The notes under the pieces were generated by a model. That model made no database searches, was not told the DNA's origin, and saw only the letters and a list, made by a program, of their open reading frames with translations. From positions 4,092,001-4,156,000 of the forward strand of contig NZ_CP080999.1 in the NCBI RefSeq assembly GCF_019645855.1: a stretch of DNA of 64,000 nt, in the 5' to 3' direction. The DNA comes from Mycobacterium malmoense. Its GTDB lineage: Bacteria > Actinomycetota > Actinomycetes > Mycobacteriales > Mycobacteriaceae. The position numbers and the translations under genes were made by a program. The stretch's first letter is position 1. Each line of letters begins with the position of its first letter. Of this stretch, positions 18,320 through 27,358 are shown one piece after another.

Positions 18320-18970
18320 ATGGCACGCATCGTCGTCATCGGCGGCCACGGAAAGGTCGCGCTGCAACTAGCACGCATCCTGACCGAGCGCGGCGACGAG
18401 GTGAGTTCGGTCTTCCGCAATCCTGACCACTCCGACGACGTCGCGGCTAGCCTGTCCGAGCGTGGCCGCCCGGTTATGGCCGATATCGAGCAGCTCGACG
18501 CGAATGCGCTGGCCGATCTGCTGGCCGGGCACGACGCGGTCGTCTTCTCCGCCGGCGCGGGCGGCGGCAATCCGGCGCGAACCTACGCCGTCGACCGTGA
18601 CGCCGCGATCCGGGTGATCGATGCGGCCGCGCAGGCGAACGTGCGGCGGTTCGTGATGGTGTCGTACTTCGGTGCCGGCCCGGATCATGGCGTACCGCGG
18701 GATGATCCGTTCTTCGCGTACGCGGAGGCCAAAGCGGCGGCGGATGCCCACCTACGCGCCAGCAACCTGGATTGGACGGTGCTGGGACCTGGCCGACTCA
18801 CCCTCGAACCGGCGACCGGCAGGATCATCCTCGGCAAGGGAAAAGGCGAGGTTTCACGAGCCGACGTCGCGCTCGTCGTAGCCGCCGCTCTAAAGGACGA
18901 CTCGACCATCCGCCGAACCATCGAATTCAACAACGGTGACGTCCCGATCGCCGCCGCGCTGACAAGCTGA
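18320..18970 (+). CDS. NAD(P)-binding atypical SDR (NmrA/YhfK-like)
   Basis: 216 residues. The N-terminus IVVIGGHGKVALQLARIL holds a GGxGxVA dinucleotide-binding loop, and the middle has RFVMVSYFGA and AEAKAAADAHLR, typical of the atypical SDR group that includes YhfK/NmrA-like proteins. DWTVLGPGRLT and the C-terminal GEVSRADVALVV are also characteristic. Such proteins act as NAD(P)H-dependent reductases of quinones or flavin-type substrates, or as redox sensors; none can be singled out here. The ATG at 18320 has no clear ribosome site. It is monocistronic, with metE and its riboswitch downstream. Confidence 0.9.
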   Translation: MARIVVIGGHGKVALQLARILTERGDEVSSVFRNPDHSDDVAASLSERGRPVMADIEQLDANALADLLAGHDAVVFSAGAGGGNPARTYAVDRDAAIRVIDAAAQANVRRFVMVSYFGAGPDHGVPRDDPFFAYAEAKAAADAHLRASNLDWTVLGPGRLTLEPATGRIILGKGKGEVSRADVALVVAAALKDDSTIRRTIEFNNGDVPIAAALTS

Positions 18971-19044
18971 CCCGTCGGGTTCGGGCCATCCGACCAGCAG
19001 AGTAAAATGCAAAATACAGCTGGTCTGTCGTCGCCGCATGACGC

Positions 19045-19240
19045 GGCGTCGGCATCGAGCGAGACATGTTAGACATGCATCGCGAGAGGGAACCCGGTGA
19101 AAGTCCGGGACTGTCCCGCAGCGGTATGCAGGAACGACCGCCGTCACAAGCACTGGTCGACCACGACCGGGAAGCGACGGCCATTAGGAGCACCATCCGG
19201 TGCGCGCCTGCGAGTCCGAAGACCTGCCGGCTGTGCCGGG
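19045..19240 (+). ncRNA. Cobalamin (B12) riboswitch upstream of metE
   Basis: The leader contains the hallmark pieces of a cobalamin aptamer in order: GAGAGGGAACCCGGTGAAAG, then TCCGGGACTGTCCCGCAGCG, a variable arm, and the closing B12 box region GAGTCCGAAGACCTGCC ending near 19232. In B12-independent methionine synthase genes this element represses expression when cobalamin is present, so the B12-dependent enzyme is used instead. Ends are approximate. About 150 bases separate the aptamer from the GTG start; the expression platform there was not resolved. Confidence 0.9.
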
Positions 19241-19387
19241 CGCGCCGCGTCCGGCGGGCTCATCGCCTCGTGGAATGGGCGTTTGGCCGTCGCCGTTGCG
19301 GTTTGTGTGCCGGAGGTGCGCACCGACAACGGGATCGGCTGCGCGTCCGCCGGCGGTGACCACCCCGCTCGATTGAAGGACGAAAAC

Positions 19388-21658
19388 GTGACCCCTCAAG
19401 CATTTACCGCCACGGTTACCGGCTCCCCGCGCATCGGCCCCAAACGCGAACTCAAGCGTGCGACCGAGGGTTACTGGGCCGGCCGTACTAGCCGATCCGA
19501 GCTGGAGTCCGTCGCCGCGACGCTGCGCCGCGACACGTGGGCGGGCCTGGCCGCCGCCGGCCTGGACTCGGTACCGGTGAACACCTTCTCCTACTACGAC
19601 CAGGTGCTCGACACGGCGGTTCTGCTCGGCGCGCTGCCGACCCGGGTGGCGAAAATCTCCGACGATCTGGACCGCTACTTCGCCGCAGCGCGCGGCAACG
19701 ACGAGGTTGCGCCGCTGGAGATGACGAAGTGGTTCGACACCAACTACCACTACCTGGTTCCCGAGATCGAGCCCGCAACGAAGTTTGCCCTACACCCGGA
19801 CAAGGTGCTTTCCGAGCTGAAAGAAGCTCTTGAGCAAGGGATTCCGGCCCGGCCGGTCGTTGTCGGGCCGGTCACCTTCCTGCTGCTGAGCAAGGGCGTT
19901 GACGGCGGAGGCGCGCCGATCGAGCGGCTCCAGGAGCTGGTGCCGATCTACTCCGAGCTGTTGTCGCTGCTCGCCGACAACGGCGCCCAGTGGGTGCAGT
20001 TCGACGAGCCGGCGCTGGTCACCGACATCTCCCCCGACGCGCCCGCGCTGGCCGAGGCCGTGTACAACGCGCTGGGCTCGGTGAGCAACCGACCCGCCAT
20101 CTACGTCGCGACCTACTTCGGTGACCCCGGCGATTCCCTGGCCGGGCTGGCCCGCACGCCCATCGAGGCGATCGGTGTCGACCTGGTCGCCGGTGCCGAC
20201 ACGGCGGTGGCGGGTATTCCGGAATTGTCTACCAAGACCCTGGTGGCCGGCGTCGTGGACGGACGCAACGTCTGGCGCACCGACCTGGAATCGGCGCTGG
20301 CCAAGCTGGCGACCCTGCTGGGTTCCGCTGCCACGGTTGCGGTTTCGACGTCGTGTTCCACCATGCACGTGCCGTACTCGCTGGAGCCCGAGACCGGCCT
20401 GGACGACAACCTGCGCAGCTGGTTGGCGTTTGGGGCCGAAAAGGTGCACGAGGTCGTCGTTTTGGCGCGCGCACTGCACGAGGGCCGCGACGCGGTCGCC
20501 GAGGAGATCGCGGCGTCCAATGCCGCCGTGGCCTCGCGCAAGAGCGATCCTCGGCTGCACAACGACCGGGTCCGCGCACGGATCGACTCGATCGTCGCGT
20601 CGGGTGCGCACCGCGGCGACGCGGCGCAGCGCCGCGCCAGTCAGGACGCGCGGCTGCACCTGCCGCCGCTGCCCACCACGACGATCGGCTCCTACCCGCA
20701 GACCTCGGCGATCCGCAAGGCGCGGGCCGCGCTGCGGGCCGGAGAAATCGACGAGGCGGAATACGTGCGCAGGATGAAGAAGGAGATCGCCGACGTCATC
20801 AAGCTGCAGGAGCAGCTCGGCCTGGATGTGCTCGTGCACGGTGAGCCCGAGCGCAACGACATGGTCCAGTACTTCGCCGAGCAGCTGGAGGGTTTCTTCG
20901 CCACACAGAACGGTTGGGTGCAGTCCTACGGCAGCCGCTGCGTGCGTCCGCCGATCCTGTACGGCGACGTGTCCCGGCCTCATCCGATGACGGTCGAGTG
21001 GATCACCTATGCGCAGTCTTTGACCGACAAACCGGTGAAGGGCATGTTGACGGGGCCGGTCACGATCTTGGCGTGGTCGTTCGTCCGCGACGACCAGCCG
21101 CTGGCCGACACCGCCAACCAAGTGGCGCTGGCCATTCGCGACGAGACCGTGGATCTGCAGGCCGCGGGCATCGGGATCATCCAGGTCGACGAGCCCGCGC
21201 TGCGTGAGCTGCTGCCGCTACGTCGCGCTCAGCAGGAGGACTACTTGCGTTGGGCCGTGGGGTCTTTCCGCTTGGCCACCTCGGGCGTCGCCGACTCGAC
21301 GCAGATCCACACCCACCTGTGCTACTCGGAGTTCGGTGAGGTGATCGGTGCCATCGCGGACCTGGACGCCGACGTGACGTCCATCGAGGCGGCTCGCTCA
21401 CACATGGAGGTGCTCGACGACCTGAACGCTGTTGGCTTCGCCAACAGCGTGGGGCCGGGTGTCTACGACATCCACTCGCCGCGGGTGCCGAGCACTGACG
21501 AGATGGCCGAGTCGCTGCGCGCCGCGTTGAGAGCCGTTCCGCCGCAACGGTTATGGGTCAACCCCGACTGCGGGCTAAAGACCCGCAACGTCGACGAGGT
21601 GACCGCGTCCCTCCAGCACATGGTCGCCGCGGCGCAGGAAGTCCGGGCCGGGGTCTAG
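19388..21658 (+). CDS. metE: Cobalamin-independent methionine synthase MetE
   Basis: 756 residues, the standard MetE length. It transfers a methyl group from 5-methyltetrahydropteroyl-tri-L-glutamate to homocysteine, the last step of methionine synthesis, in the cytosol. The C-terminal catalytic barrel contains TTIGSYPQT, and zinc/homocysteine ligands in THLCYSEF (His and Cys), the following SIEAARS (Glu) and NPDCGLKTR (Cys). The N-terminal barrel begins VTGSPRIGPKRELKRA. The GTG at 19388 follows GAAGGA and gives this canonical start. The preceding riboswitch predicts shut-off by B12. A strong hairpin follows the stop. Confidence 0.98.
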   Translation: MTPQAFTATVTGSPRIGPKRELKRATEGYWAGRTSRSELESVAATLRRDTWAGLAAAGLDSVPVNTFSYYDQVLDTAVLLGALPTRVAKISDDLDRYFAAARGNDEVAPLEMTKWFDTNYHYLVPEIEPATKFALHPDKVLSELKEALEQGIPARPVVVGPVTFLLLSKGVDGGGAPIERLQELVPIYSELLSLLADNGAQWVQFDEPALVTDISPDAPALAEAVYNALGSVSNRPAIYVATYFGDPGDSLAGLARTPIEAIGVDLVAGADTAVAGIPELSTKTLVAGVVDGRNVWRTDLESALAKLATLLGSAATVAVSTSCSTMHVPYSLEPETGLDDNLRSWLAFGAEKVHEVVVLARALHEGRDAVAEEIAASNAAVASRKSDPRLHNDRVRARIDSIVASGAHRGDAAQRRASQDARLHLPPLPTTTIGSYPQTSAIRKARAALRAGEIDEAEYVRRMKKEIADVIKLQEQLGLDVLVHGEPERNDMVQYFAEQLEGFFATQNGWVQSYGSRCVRPPILYGDVSRPHPMTVEWITYAQSLTDKPVKGMLTGPVTILAWSFVRDDQPLADTANQVALAIRDETVDLQAAGIGIIQVDEPALRELLPLRRAQQEDYLRWAVGSFRLATSGVADSTQIHTHLCYSEFGEVIGAIADLDADVTSIEAARSHMEVLDDLNAVGFANSVGPGVYDIHSPRVPSTDEMAESLRAALRAVPPQRLWVNPDCGLKTRNVDEVTASLQHMVAAAQEVRAGV

Positions 21659-21667
21659 CTTTTCGCG

Positions 21668-21723
21668 CGAGCGTGACGCCACTGCGACTTTCGCTTCTTG
21701 GATTCGCAGTGGCGTCACGCTCG
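21668..21723 (+). terminator. 20-bp perfect hairpin after metE
   Basis: Arms 21668-21687 and 21704-21723 are perfectly complementary over 20 bp around a 16-base loop, starting 9 bases after the metE stop; CTTTT follows. It is well suited to end metE transcription, though mycobacterial hairpin repeats of this sort can also be mobile. Confidence 0.75.
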
Positions 21724-21771
21724 ACGCTTTTGGTCAACGGCCAGGCCATCAATGGCCCGCCCCAACGTGGG

Positions 21772-21804
21772 CACTTGGTCAGCCGCCGGCGCAACAACTG
21801 ATGG
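21772..21804 (-). pseudogene. Fragment of a PE gene
   Basis: The minus strand encodes VVAPAADQV, a core PE motif, and 21772-21795 matches 24 consecutive bases of the intact PE gene at 24105-24128. Nothing else of the gene is recognisable. It is a relic of an earlier PE copy in opposite orientation. Confidence 0.55.
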
Positions 21805-22020
21805 GCGTCGCGGGCGCACGGGTTGCGCATTTGCACCGAGGCAATAAAGCAGTCCCAACATCCGGTGTCCCCACGGGCCCGACGGATGTTCCTGAATGAC
21901 AGCTATTTTCGCTACCACGCCAACGCCACCGGAGTTCGTGTTGACCCTAGTATTTGTCGGGCTGGCGGCGGGCCTCATCAGAATCGGGGCGATGCTCGGG
22001 TGGGTGTTGGTGGGCTTGCT

Positions 22021-22061
22021 GGGGGGTGGTGGGGGTGGGGTGTTGGGGGGTTGGGGTGGGG
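22021..22061 (+). other. G-rich tract, possible G-quadruplex
   Basis: The plus strand has at least six runs of four or more G within 41 bases, separated by T or TGG-type spacers. The reverse-complement copy is at 34333-34373. It marks the outer part of both inverted-repeat arms. Confidence 0.6.
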
Positions 22062-22106
22062 TATCAGGTCTTGGGGTGGCGGGGTTCCAGCAACTGTTAG
22101 GGCATC

Positions 22107-22352
22107 CTTAACTACCCTCGTTATTTGCGCTTTGTAACATCACGAGCAACCTACCCTAGCTAACTAGGAAATCACGGGAAACGGGCCGTCACAAACACGT
22201 CACACTTGTTTGCCCACTGTAATAAACACTGACTTTGGTCGGTCATGTGGACGAATCCGCAGGTCAAGAAACCACAAAACTTTATTCAGCACACGTCTTG
22301 TATCCGACCTTACTCTCGGGTAAGTTCTCGGGTAGCACTGTGACAGGCGTCA
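22107..22352 (+). promoter_or_regulatory. Conserved four-element regulatory region of gjpA-like gene (subfamily B)
   Basis: Contains CTTAACTACCCT at 22107, TTGTTTGC at 22206, TTACTCTCGGGTAA at 22310 and TGACAGGCGTCA at 22341. The same elements with almost identical spacing (about 98, 103 and exactly 31 bases between starts) occur before the porin-like genes at 26145 and 29680. Here 167 further bases precede the start codon. Confidence 0.6.
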
Positions 22353-22519
22353 TAGTCCCCAAACAGCAAAGGAGAACGGTGCCGCGGGAACTGGTCGGCG
22401 TGACCAGCCCTCCACGGCTCCGGGGTGAAACGCAGCCAACTAGGCGAACGCGCGCGCTTTGCCTTGACTTCCCCGCGATTGGTCAAGCCGGTAACCGGAC
22501 CCGTGCCCAAGGAGATGCC

Positions 22520-23701
22520 ATGGAACTGACCACCCGTCCCTGGATCACCGCCAGCGTCGCCCTGGCCGGAGCTAGCGTCATCGCCCTCACCCCGACGGCG
22601 CCCTGCCCACCCGAGGTCCACATCTCAGCCGTGGCGCTCACCGACAGCTTCGACTTCATCACCCCCTGGATAGACACCTTCAACAACGCCTCCAGCGACA
22701 CCACAGAGCTTTTCGACCACTTCTTCCAAGCCCCCTTACCCGCGCTGCAACAAGTGCTCGTCAACCAGGCCGACTACCTGGACAGCTTCGTGCAAAACCC
22801 CGCCAACATCGGCGATGTCCTCACCCAAATCGGGGACAACCTACAAAACACGGCGCAAACCATGGTGCTCGCCGGCGCGCCCAAAGACATTGTCACCGCG
22901 ACACTTCCCCACACCATGGAGGCCTACCACCTCGAGGTCTACAACCTGCTCCCGTTCGTGCTCCAAGACTTCCTGCACATCACCAACCCCACCGAACTAC
23001 AAGCCATCACCGCAGTGGTGAACTTGATGTCCTCACCACCAAGCGGAGTCCTCATCGGCGCAGCCGGCCCGTTCGTTAGCCCCGTCGTCGAACTCAGCAA
23101 CGACATCCAAAACATCCTCGGCGCCCTTAGCAGCACCACCCCCAATTTCGGTGCCGCACTAAGCGAACTGATCAACATCCCCGCCAGCCTCACCAACGCC
23201 TTCTTCAACGGCGCCACCCTCAACCTCTCCGCAATCTTGCCGCTACTCTCCCAATCCGGTGTCCTACCCTCCGGCATCGACTTCACCTACCTCGGCATCG
23301 CCTTCGGCGGACTACTCACCCCCGGAATCACCAACGGCGACTACCCCAACAACCTGGGCATCGGCGGCTCCCTATTCAACTCCCTAGCCTTTAGCCTCGA
23401 CAAACCCCTGGCCGTCACCCTCGGCGGCGTCCCCACCGGACCCCTAGGCGCCCTAGAAAACCTCTCCCAAATCCTGGCCGACACCCTCGGCTGGAACACC
23501 ACCGGCAACCCCCTAACCCAACTCAGCTTCCCCCTCATCCCCACCGACCTCACCACCATCCTCAGCACCGACCTCACCACCACACTCAACAACAACCTCA
23601 CCGGACTCGCCGCCGCACTACCCACCCAACTCAGCACCACCCTGCTCACCGAACTCACCACCAACATCCCCCACCTACTACTCAGCCTCATACCGTTCTG
23701 A
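22520..23701 (+). CDS. Secreted GjpA-like porin family protein, subfamily B copy 1
   Basis: 393 residues from the ATG at 22520, with AAGGAG 5 bases upstream; the open frame extends further up but lacks signal character. The N-terminus MELTTRPWITASVALAGASV is signal-peptide-like, followed by PEVHISAVALTDSFDF and a long Asn/Leu/Thr-rich chain. It ends LLLSLIPF. An almost identical gene lies inverted at 32692-33873 and differs only at the last four residues (LLGI), because the repeat ends a few codons before the stop. The GjpA-porin assignment is from family resemblance and unproven. Confidence 0.83.
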   Translation: MELTTRPWITASVALAGASVIALTPTAPCPPEVHISAVALTDSFDFITPWIDTFNNASSDTTELFDHFFQAPLPALQQVLVNQADYLDSFVQNPANIGDVLTQIGDNLQNTAQTMVLAGAPKDIVTATLPHTMEAYHLEVYNLLPFVLQDFLHITNPTELQAITAVVNLMSSPPSGVLIGAAGPFVSPVVELSNDIQNILGALSSTTPNFGAALSELINIPASLTNAFFNGATLNLSAILPLLSQSGVLPSGIDFTYLGIAFGGLLTPGITNGDYPNNLGIGGSLFNSLAFSLDKPLAVTLGGVPTGPLGALENLSQILADTLGWNTTGNPLTQLSFPLIPTDLTTILSTDLTTTLNNNLTGLAAALPTQLSTTLLTELTTNIPHLLLSLIPF

Positions 23702-23987
23702 GTGAGGTGACGAGGATGCGGTCTAGGCGGACGTTGCAGGAGACGAAAACGCGGCTAGCGCTTTGTTGCCAAGCTACCGCTGGAGTGGCTGCCGCAATCC
23801 GTATGCCGCCGCACTTTTTAGGTGGGGGCAACCGCGGCGACTCCCGAGTTCGGTTGCCCTGTCGGCTATTCCGATGACGGATCGGATGAATGCCGTGTAT
23901 CGGATCTGAAACATGTTCTGCAACAAGTAAATCGAGGTGACATTCGCCGGCAGCCAGCTTGGCGGTGGGGTTGAAGGAGGTGGGGAC

Positions 23988-24287
23988 GTGTCATATGTGA
24001 TCACGCGACCGGGGTTGTTGACGGCGGCGGCGGGGAATTTGTCGACGATCGGTGCGTCGATGGGTGCGGCGAATGCGGCGGTGGAGGGGCCAACGACACA
24101 AGTGGTTGCGCCGGCGGCTGACCAAGTGTCGGCCTTGGTGGCCACGCAGTTCGCCGCGCATGGATTGGCGTATCAGACGGTCGCGCTGATCGCTGGTCAG
24201 ATTCATGAGGCATTTGCCAGCGCTTTGGCCATCGGCGGCACGGCGTATGCGGTGACCGAGGCGACCAACATCGCCGTGGCTAGCTAG
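23988..24287 (+). CDS. PE family protein
   Basis: 99 residues from the GTG at 23988, preceded by GAAGGAGG at 23973. It is a stand-alone PE domain: GLLTAAAGNLSTIGASM, VVAPAADQVSAL and TQFAAHGLAYQTV follow the family pattern, and the C-terminus carries a YxxxE type VII secretion signal (YAVTE). PE proteins pair with a PPE protein as a four-helix bundle and leave the cell through an ESX system. The PPE gene starts 13 bases downstream, so the two are the expected secreted heterodimer. No ESX core genes lie in this window. Confidence 0.93.
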   Translation: MSYVITRPGLLTAAAGNLSTIGASMGAANAAVEGPTTQVVAPAADQVSALVATQFAAHGLAYQTVALIAGQIHEAFASALAIGGTAYAVTEATNIAVAS

Positions 24288-24300
24288 GGGGGCGGTTGCG

Positions 24301-25485
24301 GTGTTTTTTTCGTTCTTTCCTCCGGAGGTTAATTCGGGGTTGATGTATGCCGGTCCGGGGTCGGGGCCGTTGGTGGAGGCGGCGACGGCCTGGGAGGAGC
24401 TGGCGACGGATTTGTACGCGACGGCGGCGTCGTATCAGTCGGTGATCGCGAATTTGACCAGTGGGTGGTCGGGACCTTCGGCGATGGCGATGGCTTCAGC
24501 GGCCGTTCCCTATGTGTCATGGATGAGTGCGACGGCGGCAGCGGCCGCCCAGGCCGGTGCGCAGGCCAACGCGGCGGTGGGTGCGTTTGAGGCGGCGTTT
24601 GCCATGACGGTGCCTCCGGCAGAGATTGCGGTAAATCGGGCATTGCTAGCGGCGCTGATCGCGACGAACATCTTGGGTCAAAACAGCCCGGCGATCGCGG
24701 CCCTGGAAGCCCAGTATGGGGAGATGTGGGCCCAAGACGTGGCGGCGATGAACGGCTATGCGGTGTCGGCGCAGGCGGCGGTGCAGGTGCCGGAGTTGAG
24801 TACCCCGCCGGCGATGACGAATGCGGCCAGTCCCTTGGCGGGTATCCCGGATGGGGCGAGCGTGGTGGCGGCGTTGACGGCGTTGGGGACTGAGGTGCAA
24901 ACGGCGTTGGGTTCGTTGACGACGTCGGCTCCGGTCGCCGAGTTGTTGAACTTCACCGGTCTGAGTTCGTTGGTGAATGGGACCGGTTTGAGCCAGTCGT
25001 CGATCTATTCGTTAGAGGCGGGGTATTACGGGGTGATGATGGCCAGCACCCCGGCGCGGATGTTCATGAGCATGGGCAACTCGGCCAGTTCCTCGGGGAT
25101 GGGATTGACCGGCAGCAGCGAGTCGTTGTTGACTAGTATCGGTCAGTTCGTTGACGGCAAGATGCAGTTGGTGGTGGGTGGGGTGACCAATCAGCTCAAG
25201 TCGTGGGGCGGCTCGATTTCGGCGCAGCTGGCCCACGCCAGCAAGATTGGGGGGCTCTCGATCCCGCCGGGCTGGTCCACGGCGGCGCAGGGAGTGGGGA
25301 TGAGCCGGGCCGCGCCGGTACTACCGCCAACCAATGTGGCCAGCCCGGCGTTGTCGCAGGCCTCGGCCATGCCCCAAAGCCCGTTTGCCCAAGCACTCAT
25401 GGGAGCACTGAGCGGACGCGGCCTGGGCGGCATCGCCGGCAAGATGCCCGCCAAGGTCATGCCCCGCTCACCAGCCGGCGGATAA
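24301..25485 (+). CDS. PPE family protein (SVP-like subfamily)
   Basis: 394 residues from a GTG. The N-terminal domain starts FFSFFPPEVNSGLMY, with the Pro-Pro-Glu signature, and contains the WxG-like turn SGWSGPSA near residue 55. A C-terminal GGLSIPPGW segment near 325 is a variant of the GxxSVPxxW motif of the PPE-SVP subfamily, which is often exported by ESX-5. The C-terminal half is almost identical to the PPE at 27777-28958, with a 196-base run of complete identity (25138-25333). It probably forms a complex with the PE protein encoded directly upstream. Confidence 0.94.
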   Translation: MFFSFFPPEVNSGLMYAGPGSGPLVEAATAWEELATDLYATAASYQSVIANLTSGWSGPSAMAMASAAVPYVSWMSATAAAAAQAGAQANAAVGAFEAAFAMTVPPAEIAVNRALLAALIATNILGQNSPAIAALEAQYGEMWAQDVAAMNGYAVSAQAAVQVPELSTPPAMTNAASPLAGIPDGASVVAALTALGTEVQTALGSLTTSAPVAELLNFTGLSSLVNGTGLSQSSIYSLEAGYYGVMMASTPARMFMSMGNSASSSGMGLTGSSESLLTSIGQFVDGKMQLVVGGVTNQLKSWGGSISAQLAHASKIGGLSIPPGWSTAAQGVGMSRAAPVLPPTNVASPALSQASAMPQSPFAQALMGALSGRGLGGIAGKMPAKVMPRSPAGG

Positions 25486-25492
25486 TGAAAAT

Positions 25493-25509
25493 GCGTTGCA
25501 GTGCAACGC
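25493..25509 (+). repeat. 17-base palindrome after the PPE stop
   Basis: GCGTTGCA and TGCAACGC face each other around a single G. It is conserved at the same place after the second PPE gene. The stem is too short and loop too small for a classic terminator; a protein-binding site is possible. Confidence 0.45.
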
Positions 25510-25870
25510 TCTTCACGTCGGTATCCCGTCCAGTCGAAACCCTTGGCTCAGTGCCTGCAGGCAACGCCATGGCGCGGATGTAGTGATCACTGGGCGTTAG
25601 ATTCATGGGTATTTCTCGCGCCGTTCTGGCGAACCCTCCAACGGTTGGTCCGCCGGTCACGATGAACAGCAACATCCACCTCATGCCGTCACTGTGAACA
25701 CCACAGCGTTGGTATGCACGCCAACTGCCGGTTGTTCGTCGCCGCCGAAAGCAACTTTGGGGTGCGCAGCTGGCGGGATTGCTAGCTGTGCGCCGAGGCG
25801 CATCGCCAAATGCCTCACGCCACGCGGTGAATGCTGGAAGCAGGTCGACGCCAGCAATCGTTAGGACGCC

Positions 25871-26114
25871 CTTAACTGCCCTAGTTGTTAACGTCTCAGC
25901 AAGTCGATAAGCAACAATCTGGCAAATTAGTCTGTCAATGGATTCCACCCGTGTCGATCGTGCCCTATTTGTTTGCTACTTGTAACAAAAGCTCGCGTTG
26001 TGAAGTACTGCGATTGAACTAGCAGGTCAACAGCGCTGATGTCTTATTTGGCAGGCGTCTTGCTTCTAAGTTTACTCTCAGGTAACGTCCGGCTCGCAGG
26101 TGTGACACGTGTCA
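25871..26114 (+). promoter_or_regulatory. Conserved four-element regulatory region of gjpA-like gene (subfamily C, copy 1)
   Basis: CTTAACTGCCCT at 25871, TTGTTTGC at 25969, TTACTCTCAGGTAA at 26072 and the perfect 12-base palindrome TGACACGTGTCA at 26103. Only 30 bases separate the last element from the start codon. The 659-base PPE-porin spacer otherwise holds no gene that I can support. Confidence 0.6.
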
Positions 26115-26144
26115 TAACTGGCAATCAGCAAAAGGAGATGTGCC

Positions 26145-27302
26145 ATGGAACGGGCCCTAGGTACCGGAAAACGTGGGGGGTTGTCGAAATCGGGGTCGTC
26201 CGGTTCAGTTACTCGGATGCGGCCGTATCTGGCCGGCGGTGTTGCGCTGGTGGGGGCCAGCCTGGTCGCGGTCAACCCGATAACGTCGAACATCGCCGCT
26301 AACATTCAGGAGCGCGCCGTCCGGCTGACCAGCACGGTCACCGACGATATCGGCGATCTGACCACCAACGCCGCGACGACACTAGCCGGGTCACTCGACT
26401 TCAACGACCTCGCCAGCGCAGCGACCGCCGCGACGACCGGCCCGATCACTTCGTGGATCGACGTCTTCACCAACGCGGTGAGCAACTTCAGCCAGATCGG
26501 CCAAGACTACTTCGCTGATCCGCTGCCCGTCCTGTCGCAATTTCTGATCAACCAGTTCGGCTACGCCGGGGACCTGGCCACTGGTATTCAGGGTGTAGCA
26601 AACGCGTTATCTAACCAATTCACCACCGCGCTGCCGGAGGCATTCCACACCGCGTTCGGTGACATCACGTCTGGCGATCTTCCCGCGGCGGCCCAGACCA
26701 TCAACGAGGCCCTGACCACCGTGGTGTTGGTGGCCGGGTTACCGTTGCTGGAAAGCGGCGCGTTGAATATCCCGAGTAAGATGGCGCAGAACTTCGCCAA
26801 TGTAGTCACAAGTCTTACCTCGTTTGGCACACTATTGCCGCTTTTAGAGGGCGTTCTCGGCCCACCGCTCGGAACGATTGCGGCGTTCGCCGACAGCGGG
26901 CAATCGCTCATCGATGCGGTTGGCGCCGGGGATACACAAGGTGCAATTACCGCCCTCCTCGATACACCCGCCAACGTTGCGGGCGCCTTCATCAACGGAT
27001 ACGACGCGAGTTTCGGTACCGACTATCCGGGGCTCCTTACTCCTGAAGGCGTGACCTCCTTCGGGGTGGGGCCTGTCTATGCGCTCCTGGTGGAAATTCC
27101 CCAACAGATTGCGCAGGCGATCGGGGCGTCAGCGGCCAGTAGTTCGGCTGCGGCTGCGATGTCGCTGGACCCGTCGTCGCTGGCCACGGATCTCGCTGCG
27201 GTATTCAACCCGGCTGCTATCACCGATATTGGTTCGCTGCTGGCCACCAACCTGGCACCCAATTTGGGCGGACTGGTGGTCGACTTGCTGTCGTTGCTCT
27301 GA
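26145..27302 (+). CDS. Secreted GjpA-like porin family protein, subfamily C copy 1
   Basis: 385 residues; the ATG has AAAGGAG 6 bases upstream. A basic, Gly/Ser-rich leader (to about residue 24) precedes RPYLAGGVALVGASLVAV, a signal-like hydrophobic stretch. The first ~95 residues are nearly identical to the copy at 29680, then the central ~200 residues diverge strongly, and the C-terminus (TDIGSLLATNLAP ... LLSLL) is similar again. This mosaic pattern suggests a variable exposed region between conserved ends. The GjpA-family label is tentative. A hairpin follows the stop by 15 bases. Confidence 0.83.
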   Translation: MERALGTGKRGGLSKSGSSGSVTRMRPYLAGGVALVGASLVAVNPITSNIAANIQERAVRLTSTVTDDIGDLTTNAATTLAGSLDFNDLASAATAATTGPITSWIDVFTNAVSNFSQIGQDYFADPLPVLSQFLINQFGYAGDLATGIQGVANALSNQFTTALPEAFHTAFGDITSGDLPAAAQTINEALTTVVLVAGLPLLESGALNIPSKMAQNFANVVTSLTSFGTLLPLLEGVLGPPLGTIAAFADSGQSLIDAVGAGDTQGAITALLDTPANVAGAFINGYDASFGTDYPGLLTPEGVTSFGVGPVYALLVEIPQQIAQAIGASAASSSAAAAMSLDPSSLATDLAAVFNPAAITDIGSLLATNLAPNLGGLVVDLLSLL

Positions 27303-27316
27303 GTCCGGTCGTCGTG

Positions 27317-27358
27317 GGCATCCTTTCTGCGGTGATCTGTTGTCGCGGAAAGGATGCC
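27317..27358 (+). terminator. Hairpin after gjpA-like gene (copy 1)
   Basis: GGCATCCTTTC pairs with GAAAGGATGCC, extended by partly matched bases, around a loop holding TGATCTGTTG. The equivalent structure at 30830 pairs perfectly over 16 bp, and differences here weaken only the inner stem. Confidence 0.7.

Larger units (their letters stand above)
21986..23689 (+). repeat. Left arm of a 1.7-kb inverted repeat
   Basis: 1704 bases that recur as the reverse complement at 32704-34408. The only difference I find is one C in a short run (four C at 22471 here, five in the other copy). It covers a G-rich tract, the long regulatory region and all but the last few codons of a porin-like gene. Confidence 0.93.

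Noticed and set aside
19097..19387. In-frame extension of metE through the riboswitch
   Set aside because: MetE proteins begin at the VTGSPRIGPKREL region; the extension encodes riboswitch RNA.
21990..22080. G-rich repeated stretch as a CRISPR or VNTR array
   Set aside because: There are no regular repeat and spacer units; it is a G/T homopurine-like tract.
22235..22519. N-terminal extension of the porin-like gene at 22520
   Set aside because: The frame is open but crosses the conserved regulatory elements, and in the other repeat copy a one-base difference takes it into another frame without affecting the gene.
23681..23701. LIPF C-terminus shared by the porin-like gene at 22520 and the hydrolase at 31119, as evidence of gene fusion
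   Set aside because: The codons differ and the shared tail is only four residues, so common descent is not supported.
25457..25948. Minus-strand frame between PPE and porin-like genes, with a similar frame at 29280-29504
   Set aside because: The shared protein-like sequence is explained by the duplicated upstream region. There is no ribosome site, no family resemblance and the two frames differ in length and end.
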